From assembly GCA_014529385.2 (NCBI GenBank), contig CM043942.1:64205184-64269183 (forward strand): a stretch of DNA of 64,000 nucleotides, in the 5' to 3' direction. Source of the stretch: Adiantum capillus-veneris. Taxonomy: Eukaryota; Streptophyta; Polypodiopsida; Polypodiales; Pteridaceae. Positions 22,391 to 33,073 of the stretch are shown piece by piece. The first letter of the stretch is position 1. The number at the start of each line of letters is the position of its first letter. The notes beneath the pieces are model-generated. The model was not told where the DNA came from, did not search any database, and saw nothing but the letters and a program-made list of their open reading frames with translations. The position numbers were made by a program, and so were the translations under genes.

Positions 22391-25000
22391 CCTCCGATTA
22401 TGACCTCAATCTAACAAAATCCTTTAAAGTCTTCAAGAATCTCTCCAAGAAGAACATCCATCTAGAGTGAACCACCCCACAAATGGCAATCTCCTCAACA
22501 AGGTGAAGCAATAGGTGTATTTGGCTAACAAGGATTGTATGTGGGAATGCATCCTCAATAGCACACACTGCCTCTACTGCTACCTGATGGGCTACTTGTA
22601 TGGATTCTACTTCTATCTCCTTGGAGCACATATATAGTACTTGAAAAAAACCCATTACCTCACAATCTCACCCACTTTGAATATTGCAGCCTTCACCTTA
22701 GTGTCCCCATAACCACTAATAGTTATGGGAAGTACAAACTACAAGCAATAAAACATCTTAGTGAATGTCAACCTATATATAAGGACACATAGACACCACA
22801 AACTATTCTACTCTTACCTGAAGGATTTTATGCCAATCATGGGATTTCAATCCATACAATTGAGTGGAGCCACCCTTTTTGATTTTTGTGAAAGCACCTT
22901 TGAGTGACCGCATATATCCCGTTGGATTTATGATGGATGCAATAATTTGCTTTGTCCGCTCTTGGTCTGCCTTTGACATTATCCACGGTGCTTTTGGGAG
23001 AATCATCTTTCCCCGCTCCCCCATGCGGGGCGTGGCTGAAGGGGGGAGATGTCTAATGGCTCTTAAATCTTCCCTAGCACCCAATGAATCCTTCTTGCCA
23101 ATTATGTGATCCCATATAGCTTGCCCAACATTTTTGAATACATGCATAGGGTCCAATAAGTGCTGAATTTTCAACGAAGCCCAATAGGGGAGCGACAAGA
23201 AGATTGAGTACCTCGACATACCCTTTGGCCACCCATTGGGAGGCGGTGAGGTACCATGATGCTCCTCCCAATGCTTCGCCCAATCAGCCATGTTCCAATG
23301 GAACGGCTGCACTCCATTGATAGGGGGAGCATATCTACGATGTGAAGGAGGTAGGAAGCGATGGTTGTTGGGATAGATCACCTTCCCAAGAAGAGGAGGT
23401 CTCTCTGTCACAAGGGAAGGGCCACAAGTGGGACACGCACTATGTCGAGATGTTGCCAATCCTACCAAGAGGTAAACAAACGTTACACATGAGACGATAA
23501 ACCTAAATCAAAGAGTACAATTAACATGTGCATACTTACCAGATACCTCTCCAAATCCTGGGTAATCGTGCATGGTCCACATGAGGATGCACTTGATGAC
23601 GGCTTTGCGGTCTCGTGGTGGCCGTGAAATGTCAATGACATCTATGCCTCTCCATAGTTCTTGAAGCTCATCAATAAGAGGCTCCAGATATACATCCATG
23701 TTTTTTACCTTGTGCTTTCCTAGAATGAGAAGTGATAGTAAAATGTTTCCCTTTTTTGTTGCCTCCCAAGGCGGAATATTGTAGTTTACAACAACCACCG
23801 GCCAAGTGCTCCATGAAGTAGAGCAGTGCCCAAATGGATTCACTCCATCACTAGCTAACCCAATCCTCAAGTGACGAGGCTCATCCCTGAACTCTGGCCA
23901 TGTGTCCTCTATGTGCTTCCACGCTGGTGAGTCAGCTGGCACTCTCATAATACCATCTGTGGAGCGATTTTTTGCATGCCAACTCAAAAGCTCGCTCGTA
24001 CCCTTCGATCTAAACATGTGTTGGATGCGAGGGATGAGTGGAAAATGCCTCAAAACTTTACATGGAATTCTGTTGCTCTGCATTCCTTCTTTGAACCTAT
24101 GCTCCCCGCACGATGGACATGTGTCACAATCGGCATGCTCATTACGAACGAGCACACAATCGTTCACGCAAGCATGAATGCGATCATAATCCATCCCTAA
24201 TGCAGTCACCACTTCGTGGGCTTTTCGTCTGTTCTCTGGCATGTAATTGCCAGCTGGAAGTATCTTTCCTAGCAATCTATCACAAGAAGAAAGTACATTA
24301 GAAGCTAATTTATGTACTCCACAAGCATCCTTCACAATCTGTATACATATCTCAAAAGTGCGTCGACACTAGCATTGCTCCATCCAAACATCGCCTGAAG
24401 GTTAAGGACTTCGAGATATGCCCTTAAAATGGAGTAAGAGCATCTATCATATAGTGCGGTGTGTGCCGAATCGAGTAGCTCACTCCTCGTTCGCTCAGAA
24501 GCTTCTTCGCATGCACACTCTGGTTCATGCTCCTCCTCTCGTGCAAAGAGATCCTCAACCATTCTATGCAAATGGTCGTCTTCTGGATCCACGTAAGGAG
24601 ATGGGATGTGGTCACTCGGATAAGAGGGAGCAGCAGTACTTGGCTTATTTGATGTGCTTCCTCCCTCTCTAATGGATTCTTGGCGCATGCGCTTTTCCAC
24701 CCTCCTTTCCCCTCCTCCACCAACCACACGCCAATGAGGGGTGACGTCAATAGCCCCTACAATTCGCGGATCATCTGTTTCCATCTGTGCACGCTTGCGA
24801 GGATCGTCCCATAGTCCATAATCTTCTACATGGCTCAAGCATATCCGTCGAACTCGAGCAATAGCGCATTTGCACTACACGCATGGGCATGGTAATCGCT
24901 CGGCCAACCACCGTGATCTATCCGGTTCAGTGGACGGGCCAAAATCATCCCAAGCAACCTACATTAATAAATTACATACACTAATTAAAATCAAATGTTA
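22391..25000 (-). CDS. CACTA Tnp2-type transposase, unit 2 with N-terminus
   Basis: This is the promoter-proximal copy. From about 24990 leftward it encodes a Transpos_assoc-like zinc region (LPCPC...CKCAIARVRRICLSH, HVEDYGLWDDPRK), a Ser/Pro-rich and acidic linker, YDRCSYSILRAYLEVLNLQ and GWSNASVDALL. Transposase_21 follows (24335-23540), spliced at a GTAAGT into GLATSRHSACPTCG (23468-22820), then LPITISGYG and the DUF4218 segment (22655-22398). The zinc-region codon after PCPCV is TAG here but TGG in the second copy of that segment near 25670. A frame slip between SVDALL and VKDACGVHKL is shared with unit 1. Without the C-terminal exons, unit 2 ends at the duplication junction. Confidence 0.85.
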
Positions 25001-25178
25001 ATAAAATATCAGTTAAAAGTAAAAATTAAACTTTTAGGTAAAAATGTCATTTTCAAAGTACTAGGAATACTTTCATTTTATATATATTTTATTAAAAACA
25101 TAGTACCAATAGATTTTGAGGATCAATAGTAATAATGTAAAAACGTGGCCATCTGTTTATATGGCCCAAATTTGCGTC
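24418..25178. repeat. 784-bp tandem duplication at the transposase 5' end, copy 1
   Basis: From ATGCCCTTAAAATGGAGTAA to the GCGGTAATGATTGCGGTAA motif this block matches 25202-25962 with few differences. It contains the N-terminal coding region of the transposase and its upstream AT-rich sequence. Confidence 0.93.
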
Positions 25179-25201
25179 GCGGTAATGATTGCGGTAAGGA
25201 G

Positions 25202-25962
25202 ATGCCCTTAAAATGGAGTAAGAGCATCTATCATATAGTGAGGTGTGTGCCGAATCAAGTAGCTCACTCCTCGTTCGCTCAGAAGCTTCTTCGCATACAC
25301 ACTCTGGTTCATGCTCCTCCTCTCGTGCAAAGAGATCCTCAACCATTCTATGCAAATGGTCGTCTTCTGCATCCACGTAAGGAGATGGGATGTGGTCACT
25401 CGGATAGGAGGGAGTAGCAGTACTTGGCTGATTTGATGTGCTTTCTCCCTCTCTAATGGATTCTTGGCGCATGCGCTCTTCCACCCTCCTTTCCCCTCCT
25501 CCACCAACCACACGCCAATGAGGGGTGACGTCAATAGCCCCTACAATTCGCGGATCATCTGTTTCCATCTATGCACGCTTGCGAGGATCGTCCCATAGTC
25601 CATAATCTTCTACATGGCTCAAGCATATCCGTCGAACTCGAGCAATGGCGCATTTGCACCACACGCATGGGCATGGTAATCGCTCGGCCAACCACCGTGA
25701 TCTATCCGGTTCAGTGGACGGGCCAAAATCATCCCAAGCAACCTACATTAATAAATTACATACACTAATTAAAATCAAATGTTAATAAAATATCAGTTAA
25801 AAGTAAAAATTAAACTTTTAGGTAAAAATGTCATTTTCAAAGTACTAGGAATACTTTCATTTTATATATATTTTATAAAAAACATAGTAGCAATAGATTT
25901 TGAGGATCAATAGTAATAATGTCAAAACATGGCCATCTGTTTATATGGCCCGAATTTGCGCC
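25202..25962 (-). repeat. 784-bp tandem duplication at the transposase 5' end, copy 2
   Basis: Second copy of the transposase N-terminal coding segment (25568-25190 on the minus strand, with VTPHWRVVGGGGERRVEERM and LDSAHTSLYDRCSYSILRA). It lacks continuation into the Transposase_21 domain, so it is a dead 5' fragment that could still supply an alternative promoter and first exon. Confidence 0.9.
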
Positions 25963-26030
25963 ACGGTAATAGACGCGGTAATGATTGCGGTAATCCACGC
26001 AGTAATAGGAGCGGAAAATCAAATTTCAAA
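25963..26030. promoter_or_regulatory. Internal GCGGTAAT motif cluster between the divergent genes
   Basis: Four close copies of GCGGTAAT-like motifs (CACGGTAATAG, GCGGTAATGATTGCGGTAAT, GCAGTAATAG) match those in both subterminal regions and sit just upstream of a TATA box. By analogy with En/Spm, where TnpA sites overlap the promoter, they may mediate autoregulation; this is inference. Confidence 0.5.
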
Positions 26031-26250
26031 TTTTTTTATAAATAGGGGCACCCGCGTGCCCCGCGAAGTTCAAAGCCCTAAAATTCGAATTTCATCGTCT
26101 TCTCCACAGAAGCCGAGAGCGCGAACCTCACAACCTTGAGCTCTTCCTCCATCTCTACTCTTCTACTCTCCACCATCTCTTTTCTTCTACTCTCCACCAT
26201 CTCTACTCTTCCACTCTCCTACCCTCTCCCAACAAGCGCTTCAATTCCAT
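26031..26250 (+). promoter_or_regulatory. Putative TATA promoter and 5' leader of the TnpA-like gene
   Basis: TTTTTTTATAAATAGGGG (TATA at about 26037) is followed by a pyrimidine-rich leader with repeated TCTCCACCATCTCTACTCTT units, typical of a plant 5' UTR, and ends in a strong splice donor CCAT|GTAAGT at 26250/26251. The coding exon starts about 1.6 kb downstream, implying a long leader intron. Confidence 0.55.
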
Positions 26251-27807
26251 GTAAGTTCTGTTGTTATGTTTTTTGAGTTTTTCACATGCATACACACACA
26301 TGCATACACACACACACACGTATACACACACACACATACACACATGTATACACTCATACACACGCATGCACACACATGCATACATATACATACACACACA
26401 CTAATTAGTGCACGCGTACGTTCTTTATACACTAATTAGTGCATGTGTTCTTTACACACACACTAATTAGTGCACGTGTACGTTCTTTACACACTAATTA
26501 GTGCATGTGTTCTTTACACACACTAATTAGTGTAAGTAAAGACACACCAAAACTTAAATTTGCTAATTATTAGTTACTTGCAAAATCTAAACTTGTTAGA
26601 TTTGTCAGATTTGTTAAATTTATTACTTGCATAACCTAATATGTTAAATTTGGGATTGGCCATGCACACACTAATTAGTGTGTGTGAACACACACTAGTT
26701 AGTGTGTGATTAATGTGTGCATTGGCCAATGTGATTGGTCAATGCACACACTAATTAGTGTGTGCATTGGTCAATGGGATTGGCCAATTCACACACTAAT
26801 AGTGCTCATTAACACACACTAATTTGTGTGTGATTAGTGTGTGCATTGGCCAAGGTGATTGGTCAATGTACACACTAATTAGTGTGTGCATTGGTCAATG
26901 GGATTGGCCAATTCACACACTAATTAGTGCTCATTAACACACACTAATTTTTGTGTGATTAGTGTGCATTGACCAATGTGATTGGTCAATGTACACACTA
27001 ATTAGTGTGTGATTAGTGTGTTCATTGGTCAATGGGATTGGCCAATTCACACACTAATTAGTGTGTGCATTAGTTTGGGATTAGTGTGTGCATTGGTCAA
27101 TTGGATTCGCCAATACACACATTATTTAGTGTGTGATTAGTGTGTGTACAAGCCAATTGGATTGGCCAATACACACACTATTTAGTGTGTGATTAGTGTG
27201 TGCATTGACCAATGGAATTGGCCAATGCATAGTCCAATTACACAAGCCAATGCACACACTAATTAGTGTATGTTAACACACACTAATTAGTGTGTACACA
27301 ATATAATGCACACACTAATTAGTGTGTGCACAAGCCAATGCACACACTAATTAGTGTATGTTAACACACACTAATTAGTGTGTGCACAAGCCAAGGCACA
27401 CACTAATTAGTGTATGTTAACACACACTAATTAGTGTGTGCACAAGCCAATTAAACAAGCCAACACTAAAACACACACTAATTATGTTAAATTAAACAAC
27501 AATCAACACAAAAACAGAAACATACCTCCATGATTAAGTCGTAGGTGACGTATTAGGCCCCAATGACCGTCCAAGTGATCGCGCAATCGGTCACACTAAT
27601 CATAAACACAATAATCTCTTATTAGTCAATACACACACTAATATCTTATTAGCACTCAAGGCTTTGCAAGACTCTTTTATAGGTTGTAGACACACATTGG
27701 ATTCTTTCAACATTGGATACTATAGAGAATCCAATGTTAAAAAATCCAATGTTTGAAAAAATTCAATATGTAAATTTTTAATCATATATTCAAATTTTAT
27801 ACCCTAG
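26251..27807. repeat. Palindrome-packed leader intron with CACACTAATTAGTGTG repeats
   Basis: After a (CA)n-rich stretch (26280-26400), about eighteen exact ACTAATTAGTG cores occur to 27480, most inside the perfect palindrome CACACACTAATTAGTGTGTG. They alternate with a second palindromic family, CATTGGCCAATG-like. The block lies between the donor at 26251 and the coding exon at 27837; CCCTAG at 27802-27807 is a candidate acceptor. RNA from it could form serial hairpins. Confidence 0.85.
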
Positions 27808-27836
27808 TTTAATCTTTGTCATAATAAATGCAAACC

Positions 27837-29335
27837 ATGTCTTCTTCTTTCACACCACGCTTTCGCAGCATTGAGGATTTCATGGCAGACGGGATGTCAT
27901 ATCCCGATGCTCTCTCTGTCTATCATTCACAATCGTCGCCTCAGCAGTCATCATCAGGGTTCGGCTGGTTTCGGGACGCTCTAGGTGGGTCCACTACCAT
28001 ACCTGTGACCGATCCAGATGTGGAGAGGGCATTGCGTCTTCGAGCTGAGTGGTTAGGTTCACAGCAGACCCTTACGTAGCGCTATTCACCGGCGCAGCTA
28101 GCAGCTGTTGGATTATCAGAGGTCTCTACTCCGACTGGTGGCACTCCATACCTGCAGAGTTTTCTAGCTACAGCTCCAGGTTCAACTTTTCCTTCACAGG
28201 GTCCAACGCCCCAGGGTCAGACGCCGTTGGGTGTGACGCCACAGGGTCCGACGCCACGGGCGTCCACCTATCCATCACTTATCCCACCTTCTGCCCCAGA
28301 TTCACGTCGGCGCTCTTCTGGCAGTCAGCGTCAGGACAGCTCGCACGCTAGCGCCGATCGATCTCGACGAGGGAGCGGAGCTAGTTGTTGTTTTGGGGGG
28401 GGGGGGGGGGGGGGGAGGGGAAGTACTACAGATTCTCCTCCACAGTCACCGCTCCCTCCTCCAACAAAAGATGAGGACCATGACATGCCTTCACCAGATG
28501 CTCGCGGGTTATACTACCAGGTTCATAGAGGAGGTATGGTGGATCTCAGGACAGCGCAGGGCAGGAGATTCCGCACACACGTCAACCAATTAATCCACTC
28601 CACATATATCAATTGTTTTCTCAAATTTGATCACCAAGATCCCTACAACCTCACATATATAGAGACAACCATGCACATGCGTTTCCCCAACCCTGAGGGG
28701 CAACAATTCTCAAGGCAATGGTTGCAAGAGCATGTCAAAACATTTCTCAAGAACAAAAAATCTAGTGTGAGGAGAGCGGCAAACAAGACAATGGAGTCTC
28801 CAGAGCATAGCTATCGGCTAGAAAATGTCCATGATGTGGAGTGGGAGACCGCTATGGGCGAGAAAGAGGAAGAAAGGGCAACGGGTGCGAGGATGTATAC
28901 GCGTCAAGTTGAGGCCAGATCCCATCAGACTCCTACGCATTATGGTTCGGGAGGAAAAACGGCTTGGAAAGACAAATATGTAAGTAAAAATATTAGTTTT
29001 ATTGTAAAAAATCTAATGTTTTTCATTTAATTAATTGGTTGCTATTTTTTGTCAGTATAACATTACCATGAGTCGCTCGACCAGAGATGTGCAGAGATAT
29101 AGAGAGAACCATACCGAGTATCAAACTTGGTATTGGTTGTTTGAAAATCAAATGATCTCTCGAGAGGAGTTCGAAAATGGGTGCAGAAGTCTGCAACATG
29201 TAAGTTTAATCTTATCTAAATAATCAAATTGTTGATTTTATATCAAATATTAAATAACAAAGTGTTAATTGTTTCTTTTTTATGGTTTTGCAGAGTCAAG
29301 GAGTTCCACGTGAAATGCCGCCAACTCCCCCATGA
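27837..29335 (+). CDS. TnpA-like second gene of the CACTA element, one in-frame amber codon
   Basis: Three coding exons join in phase 0: 27837-28979, 29056-29199 and 29294-29335, with GTAAGT donors and GTCAG/TTGCAG acceptors, giving about 442 codons. Codon 81 (28077-28079) is TAG in an otherwise open frame. The N-terminal half is low complexity, with TPQGPTP-type repeats and a Gly run encoded by a roughly 20-base G homopolymer (28397-28416). Residues about 220-320 are a helical domain (THVNQLIHSTYINCFLKFDH, MHMRFPNPEGQQFSRQWLQE). After TPTHYGSGGKTAW comes RSTRDVQRYRENHTEY and a segment resembling the end of plant Transposase_24 proteins. The family call is tentative; position and context fit the CACTA accessory DNA-binding protein. 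An ATG three codons upstream is in frame. Confidence 0.65.
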
Positions 29336-29599
29336 GCATCCTCTATTTTGTATACACGGGCCCCGTTTGCCCTATCCCACATGACCATACTCTATTTTGT
29401 ACACGCGGGCTTTTTTTTCCCTTTATGTAAATGCAATACATATCATTTTTTGGCTCAATACCTCCCCCAATTGTAATTCCACTTATGTAAATGAAATTAT
29501 CAATATTTTTTTGGCTCAATGTATTGTCCAATTGTGATATTTTGTTGTAATTAGATGACCTTTTGGATGGTCCTACAAAGGACAATCCAAACGGTCATC
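29336..29599. other. 3' flank of the TnpA-like gene
   Basis: AT-rich sequence with two AATAATA/TAAATG-rich repeats of the phrase ATTTTTTTGGCTCAAT (29444 and 29504); a plausible 3' UTR and polyadenylation region. A short inverted pair, ATGACCTTTTGGATGGTCC against GGACAATCCAAACGGTCAT, lies at 29555-29598. Confidence 0.4.
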
Positions 29600-29853
29600 T
29601 GTTTTTTTATAATAAACCCTGTCGCAGTAATGCTCGCGTAACTCTGTCGCGGTAATGTTTGCGGGTATCTGTGCGGCAAAAGGCGCGGTAATGTTCGCGG
29701 AAATATTGCCGCAGCCATTACCGCGGAAGTTACCGCAAGACCATTACCGCAAACTTTGCCGCAGTGTTTTCCGCATACGGGAATTTTTATATTTCAAGTT
29801 TGTTTGTTTTTTTGTGGTAATGTGAGCGATAATACCGCGCATATGTTATAGTG
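29600..29853. repeat. CACTA right subterminal repeat region
   Basis: At least ten GCGGTAAT/ATTACCGC-type motifs in both orientations occur within about 230 bp, ending in TTATAGTG. The innermost terminal sequence CACATTACCAC (reverse strand) parallels CACATTACCGC at the left end. Confidence 0.8.
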
Positions 29854-30090
29854 TAAGATGCTGCATCAAGGGCGGTCTCCTCAAGTGCCATTACGATGCG
29901 GACACAAAGAATTGCAAACATGATACAGATTAGTTGCAAATAAATGTACCACATTAGGATTCTTATGTATGCTATACTAGTGTTGTCCCGCTTTTTCTAG
30001 GCTGCCAATAACATATGATGAGTAATATTTGTTTTCAATATAGTGGTACAAAACGATGGGTACCATTAGGGTACCTTAATTTTTTGTGGC

Positions 30091-30093
<3 letters not shown>

Positions 30094-30161
<68 letters not shown>
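30094..30161. repeat. (GA)n microsatellite at the 3' end of ORF1-like relic 2
   Basis: Pure GA tract, which on the minus strand is the (TC)n tail following the shared 3' segment at 30165-30290. Confidence 0.95.
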
Positions 30162-30163
<2 letters not shown>

Positions 30164-30164
30164 T

Positions 30165-31374
30165 CGTCCACTGAGGTCAGATATGACCTATGGGCCCAAA
30201 ACAAAAACAAAGTACAACGATTCCTTCGAGTGAAGGCGTGGGATACAAATCACTTAAGGTCTGAGGGACCATCGATAGGGTAAAAGAAAATAGTTCAAAA
30301 CTAAGGGGAAAAAAAACTAAGAGGGGTCAAGGGATGGAGGCATCAGTTTAGGAGTCTAAAACTCTTGGATGACCGCTTTACCACCCCAGTAGACCGGCCA
30401 TTTTCATTGCTTGTGGGCTTCATGTATCTTCTTGAGCTTGCTTGCCTTGACTTGCTGCTGGCTGGTAGTCAATTCCTCTGCTATCCAGAGCTTAGTTCCC
30501 TTGAGGAGACGGGATTGGCATAATAGTTTCATCCGCTCCTCCTTAGCCCTGAAGATGATGATGCAGTGTTTAAGTGGCATGCGTCTGTTTATGTCATTGA
30601 TCCAAGAGACGATGTTGGGCTCGATGGTGATTGGTTGGAGGATGTCGTTGAGCTTGGCGATCACATCTTCCAGTGTGTCCTCATCAGTGCACCAAGGTGA
30701 CGGAAGTCTCCCAATTCTCCCTTTGAAGCTAAGAGATTCTTGTAGTTGGTGTTGTTGAATGGCCGCATGTATTTCTGTGTTGATCTTCTTTGTAATTCCA
30801 TGTGTTACCTCATAGACCCTTTTTGAGCAATTGTGACCTTGACGAGGGAGGCTTCAACCTCCTATGCCTTTGTGAGCAGGGTTTAACTCTCTCCTTCTTG
30901 CGAGCTCTCGAGTTTGTGTAGCCATTGCATGAGGGCTGCATTCTCCTCTATGAGGAGTTGGATCTGAGCTTTGAGAGCCGAGATATTTGTTTCTTGGCGG
31001 GCTGAGGTATCCTTTCGAGGGGCAGCGACCATAATGAGGAAGCTCCGTGGGCGAGATGTTGGTGTGCCAAAGGTAGACATGCCACCTGTGAGCTGCGAGT
31101 CTTGTTGTGATTCTGTTGGTATCTTGGGAATAATGGCGCCCTCTGCAGAAGGGTGGGAACCCTGGTGTCGTTCTTTGCAAGGCAAGCCAAGATAATCTAG
31201 GATATGCTTAGGTGAGCACCAAGTCCATGTCGGTAGCGCGTTATGAAACATCACCCAGTAGCTTTTCTCCTCGCGACAGGTGGAAGAAGTCAGTGGAAAA
31301 ACCTCCTTGTAGTGTCTGAATGCAAAAACCTTATAACCTGGACATAAATTTAATCTTATATTGGCATCCTCCAT
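30165..31374 (-). pseudogene. ORF1-like relic 2 (coiled coil plus RRM-like)
   Basis: On the minus strand 31374-30883 encodes MEDANIRLNLCPGYKVFAFR, YWVMFHNALPTWTW and a coiled coil (ISALKAQIQLLIEENAALMQ). After a broken region, 30664-30404 encodes KLNDILQPITIEPNIVSWIN, RMPLKHCIIIFRAKEERMKL and EELTTSQQQVKASKLKKIHE, matching the protein at 10.0-10.8 kb closely. It retains an N-terminus missing from the first copy but has lost frame in the middle. Its 3' segment (30165-30290) carries the same GAGGTCAGATATGACC motif before the (TC)n tail. Confidence 0.6.
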
Positions 31375-31753
31375 CTCTTATCTCTCTCTCTCTCTCTGTC
31401 TCTTAGGTCACACTGTAAACTAACTCACATTCTCTAATCATGTCCCATCCCCGCACACCTTGGTCTAGAGGTGCACGGAGATCAGAACCACCGGGATATA
31501 ATCTCGTCTTTATTGGTCAATGCCTAACTTTGCGGGTACGAGAAATCTACACACCCGCGTCTACATGACAATGCATGTAGTGGACAAAATCCCCTTGCCT
31601 CTTCTTTAGTTGTAGCAATTCACAGTAGCTCAACATCTCTTCACAATAGCTCCTTGTTAAAGGGATTACTATGCACATTATATGTCTGCCTTCAATCACT
31701 GTATCATGCAGTTAAAAGATTTCCAACTTAATGTTGCATCCATGGAGAGAAAG

Positions 31754-32107
31754 AGAGGGATCACCCTAAACCTAACTCTAAATTTAAACCGTAATCCTGA
31801 AGGTAAACTTTAACATAAAAACTAAATCCAAAATCTAATCTTAAATCTAACATAAACCTAAAATTCAATCTAACCTTAAATCTAACCTAACCTTAAATCT
31901 AACATAATCTTAAGTCTAACAGCATCTAACCTAATCTTAAATCTTAACCTAGCCTTAAATCTAATATAAACCTATAACTAATCTAATTTTAAATCTAACA
32001 TAATCTTAAGTCTAAATCTAGCCTAAATCTAAATGTAATCTAATATTAAACCTAACCTAATCTTAAATCTAACTTAAATATAAAAACTAAATCTTAAACC
32101 TATGTCA
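31754..32107. repeat. Degenerate telomere-like repeat (CTAACCTTAAATCTAA type)
   Basis: CCTAAACCTAACTCTAAATT is followed by about 330 bp of variants of AATCTAACCTTAAATCTAAC with a loose 12-20 bp period. It resembles a decayed (CCCTAAA)n array but contains few intact heptamers. A (TC)n tract follows at 32108-32133. Confidence 0.65.
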
Positions 32108-32108
32108 G

Positions 32109-32140
<32 letters not shown>

Positions 32141-32451
32141 CCTCTCTCTTTATCTATATATGTCATAGTACATCTATTTACATAGACAGACACTGGCGAA
32201 GCTCTTCACCGACCAATGCACTATTTTCTTGGACAACACATACATTATATTCAATCCACAAGGAGTTTAATTTATCAAATTGGTCTCATAAATCATTTTG
32301 AAATTTTGAAGACGTGTAATATAACATTCATGTCAGTTTTTCTCTACTTTTCTCCGTATCTGTATGCATTCTTTGTTTATGCATGTGTGTGTAAATTCTT
32401 TGTACATTCAATGTGTGTGTGTGTATGTGTTTTTTGTTTATGCATGTGTGC

Positions 32452-32806
32452 AGGGATTTAATATTTATGTGATCACGCAAAATTGCTTGTGATCACAGTG
32501 TTTATTATCACATTCACATAATCACAATTAACGTGATCACAAAAAATCCAATCAGTGGTGATGTGGAAACCCACTAAAACCCCATCGAGGTATGTGATTT
32601 TGTCGAGGGACTCATCGGGAAACTATAAGAACGCTAAATCGAGCCCACCAAGAAATGAAAAAACCCCAATGAGCATACTGAATTGGACAATTTCTACAGG
32701 TTAAAGGGAAGTCACATAATATTTAACGTGATCACATATTATGAAATGTAATCACTCAATGTTATTAATGTGATCACATATTCGTGATCACGTTAATGAA
32801 ATCCTT
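32452..32806. mobile_element. MITE-like element with GTGATCAC motifs
   Basis: The ends AGGGATTTAATATTTATGTGATCACG and the reverse complement of the right end (AAGGATTTCATTAACGTGATCACG) form imperfect terminal inverted repeats. Further GTGATCACA palindromes occur near both ends. About 355 bp, non-coding. Confidence 0.6.
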
Positions 32807-32812
32807 GGTGTA

Positions 32813-32815
<3 letters not shown>

Positions 32816-32850
<35 letters not shown>

Positions 32851-32857
32851 GACACAA

Positions 32858-32909
<52 letters not shown>

Positions 32910-33036
32910 GGAGAGAGAAAGAGGGCAAGGGAACATGAGATGGAGGAGAGGGAAGGAGCATACCTGGCTCTCCTTCCTCTCCTTAAGTGTGTGTGTGTGT
33001 GTGTAGGGGGGGGGGGGGGGGGGAGTGGAGGGGAGA

Positions 33037-33068
<32 letters not shown>

Positions 33069-33069
33069 G
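32816..33069. repeat. Microsatellite cluster upstream of the metacaspase exon
   Basis: (TC)n at 32816-32847, (GT)n(GA)n at 32858-32920, (GT)n and (G)n of about 18 at 32987-33023, and (GA)n at 33040-33069 in succession. The last tract abuts the metacaspase start codon by four bases. Confidence 0.95.
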
Positions 33070-33073
33070 TGCA

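Larger units (their letters stand above)
18292..29853. mobile_element. CACTA (En/Spm) DNA transposon, about 11.6 kb
   Basis: The left end is CACTATGAGAGATCG and the right end, read inward on the other strand, is CACTATAACATATGC, so the first six bases match. The 3-bp flanks are TGA and TAA, an imperfect target duplication. Both termini carry clustered subterminal motifs of the type ATTACCGC/GCGGTAAT. Inside are a leftward Tnp2-type transposase gene and a rightward TnpA-like gene, the two-gene set of CACTA elements, transcribed divergently. A 2.36 kb tandem duplication within the transposase and a 784 bp duplication at its 5' end have altered the element. Confidence 0.88.

Noticed and set aside
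20504-24301. Plus-strand frames of 60-107 codons inside the CACTA transposase
   Set aside because: They are antisense shadows of the transposase exons and are duplicated only because the DNA is.
26203-26432. Minus-strand Cys/Val/Met-rich frames
   Set aside because: They translate the (CA)n-rich start of the palindrome array.
26399-27480. CRISPR-like array of evenly repeated palindromes
   Set aside because: Spacing is irregular, spacers are themselves repetitive, and the setting is a plant CACTA transposon.
18289-29856. A perfect target-site duplication for the CACTA element
   Set aside because: The flanking triplets are TGA and TAA, one mismatch, so I did not claim an exact duplication.
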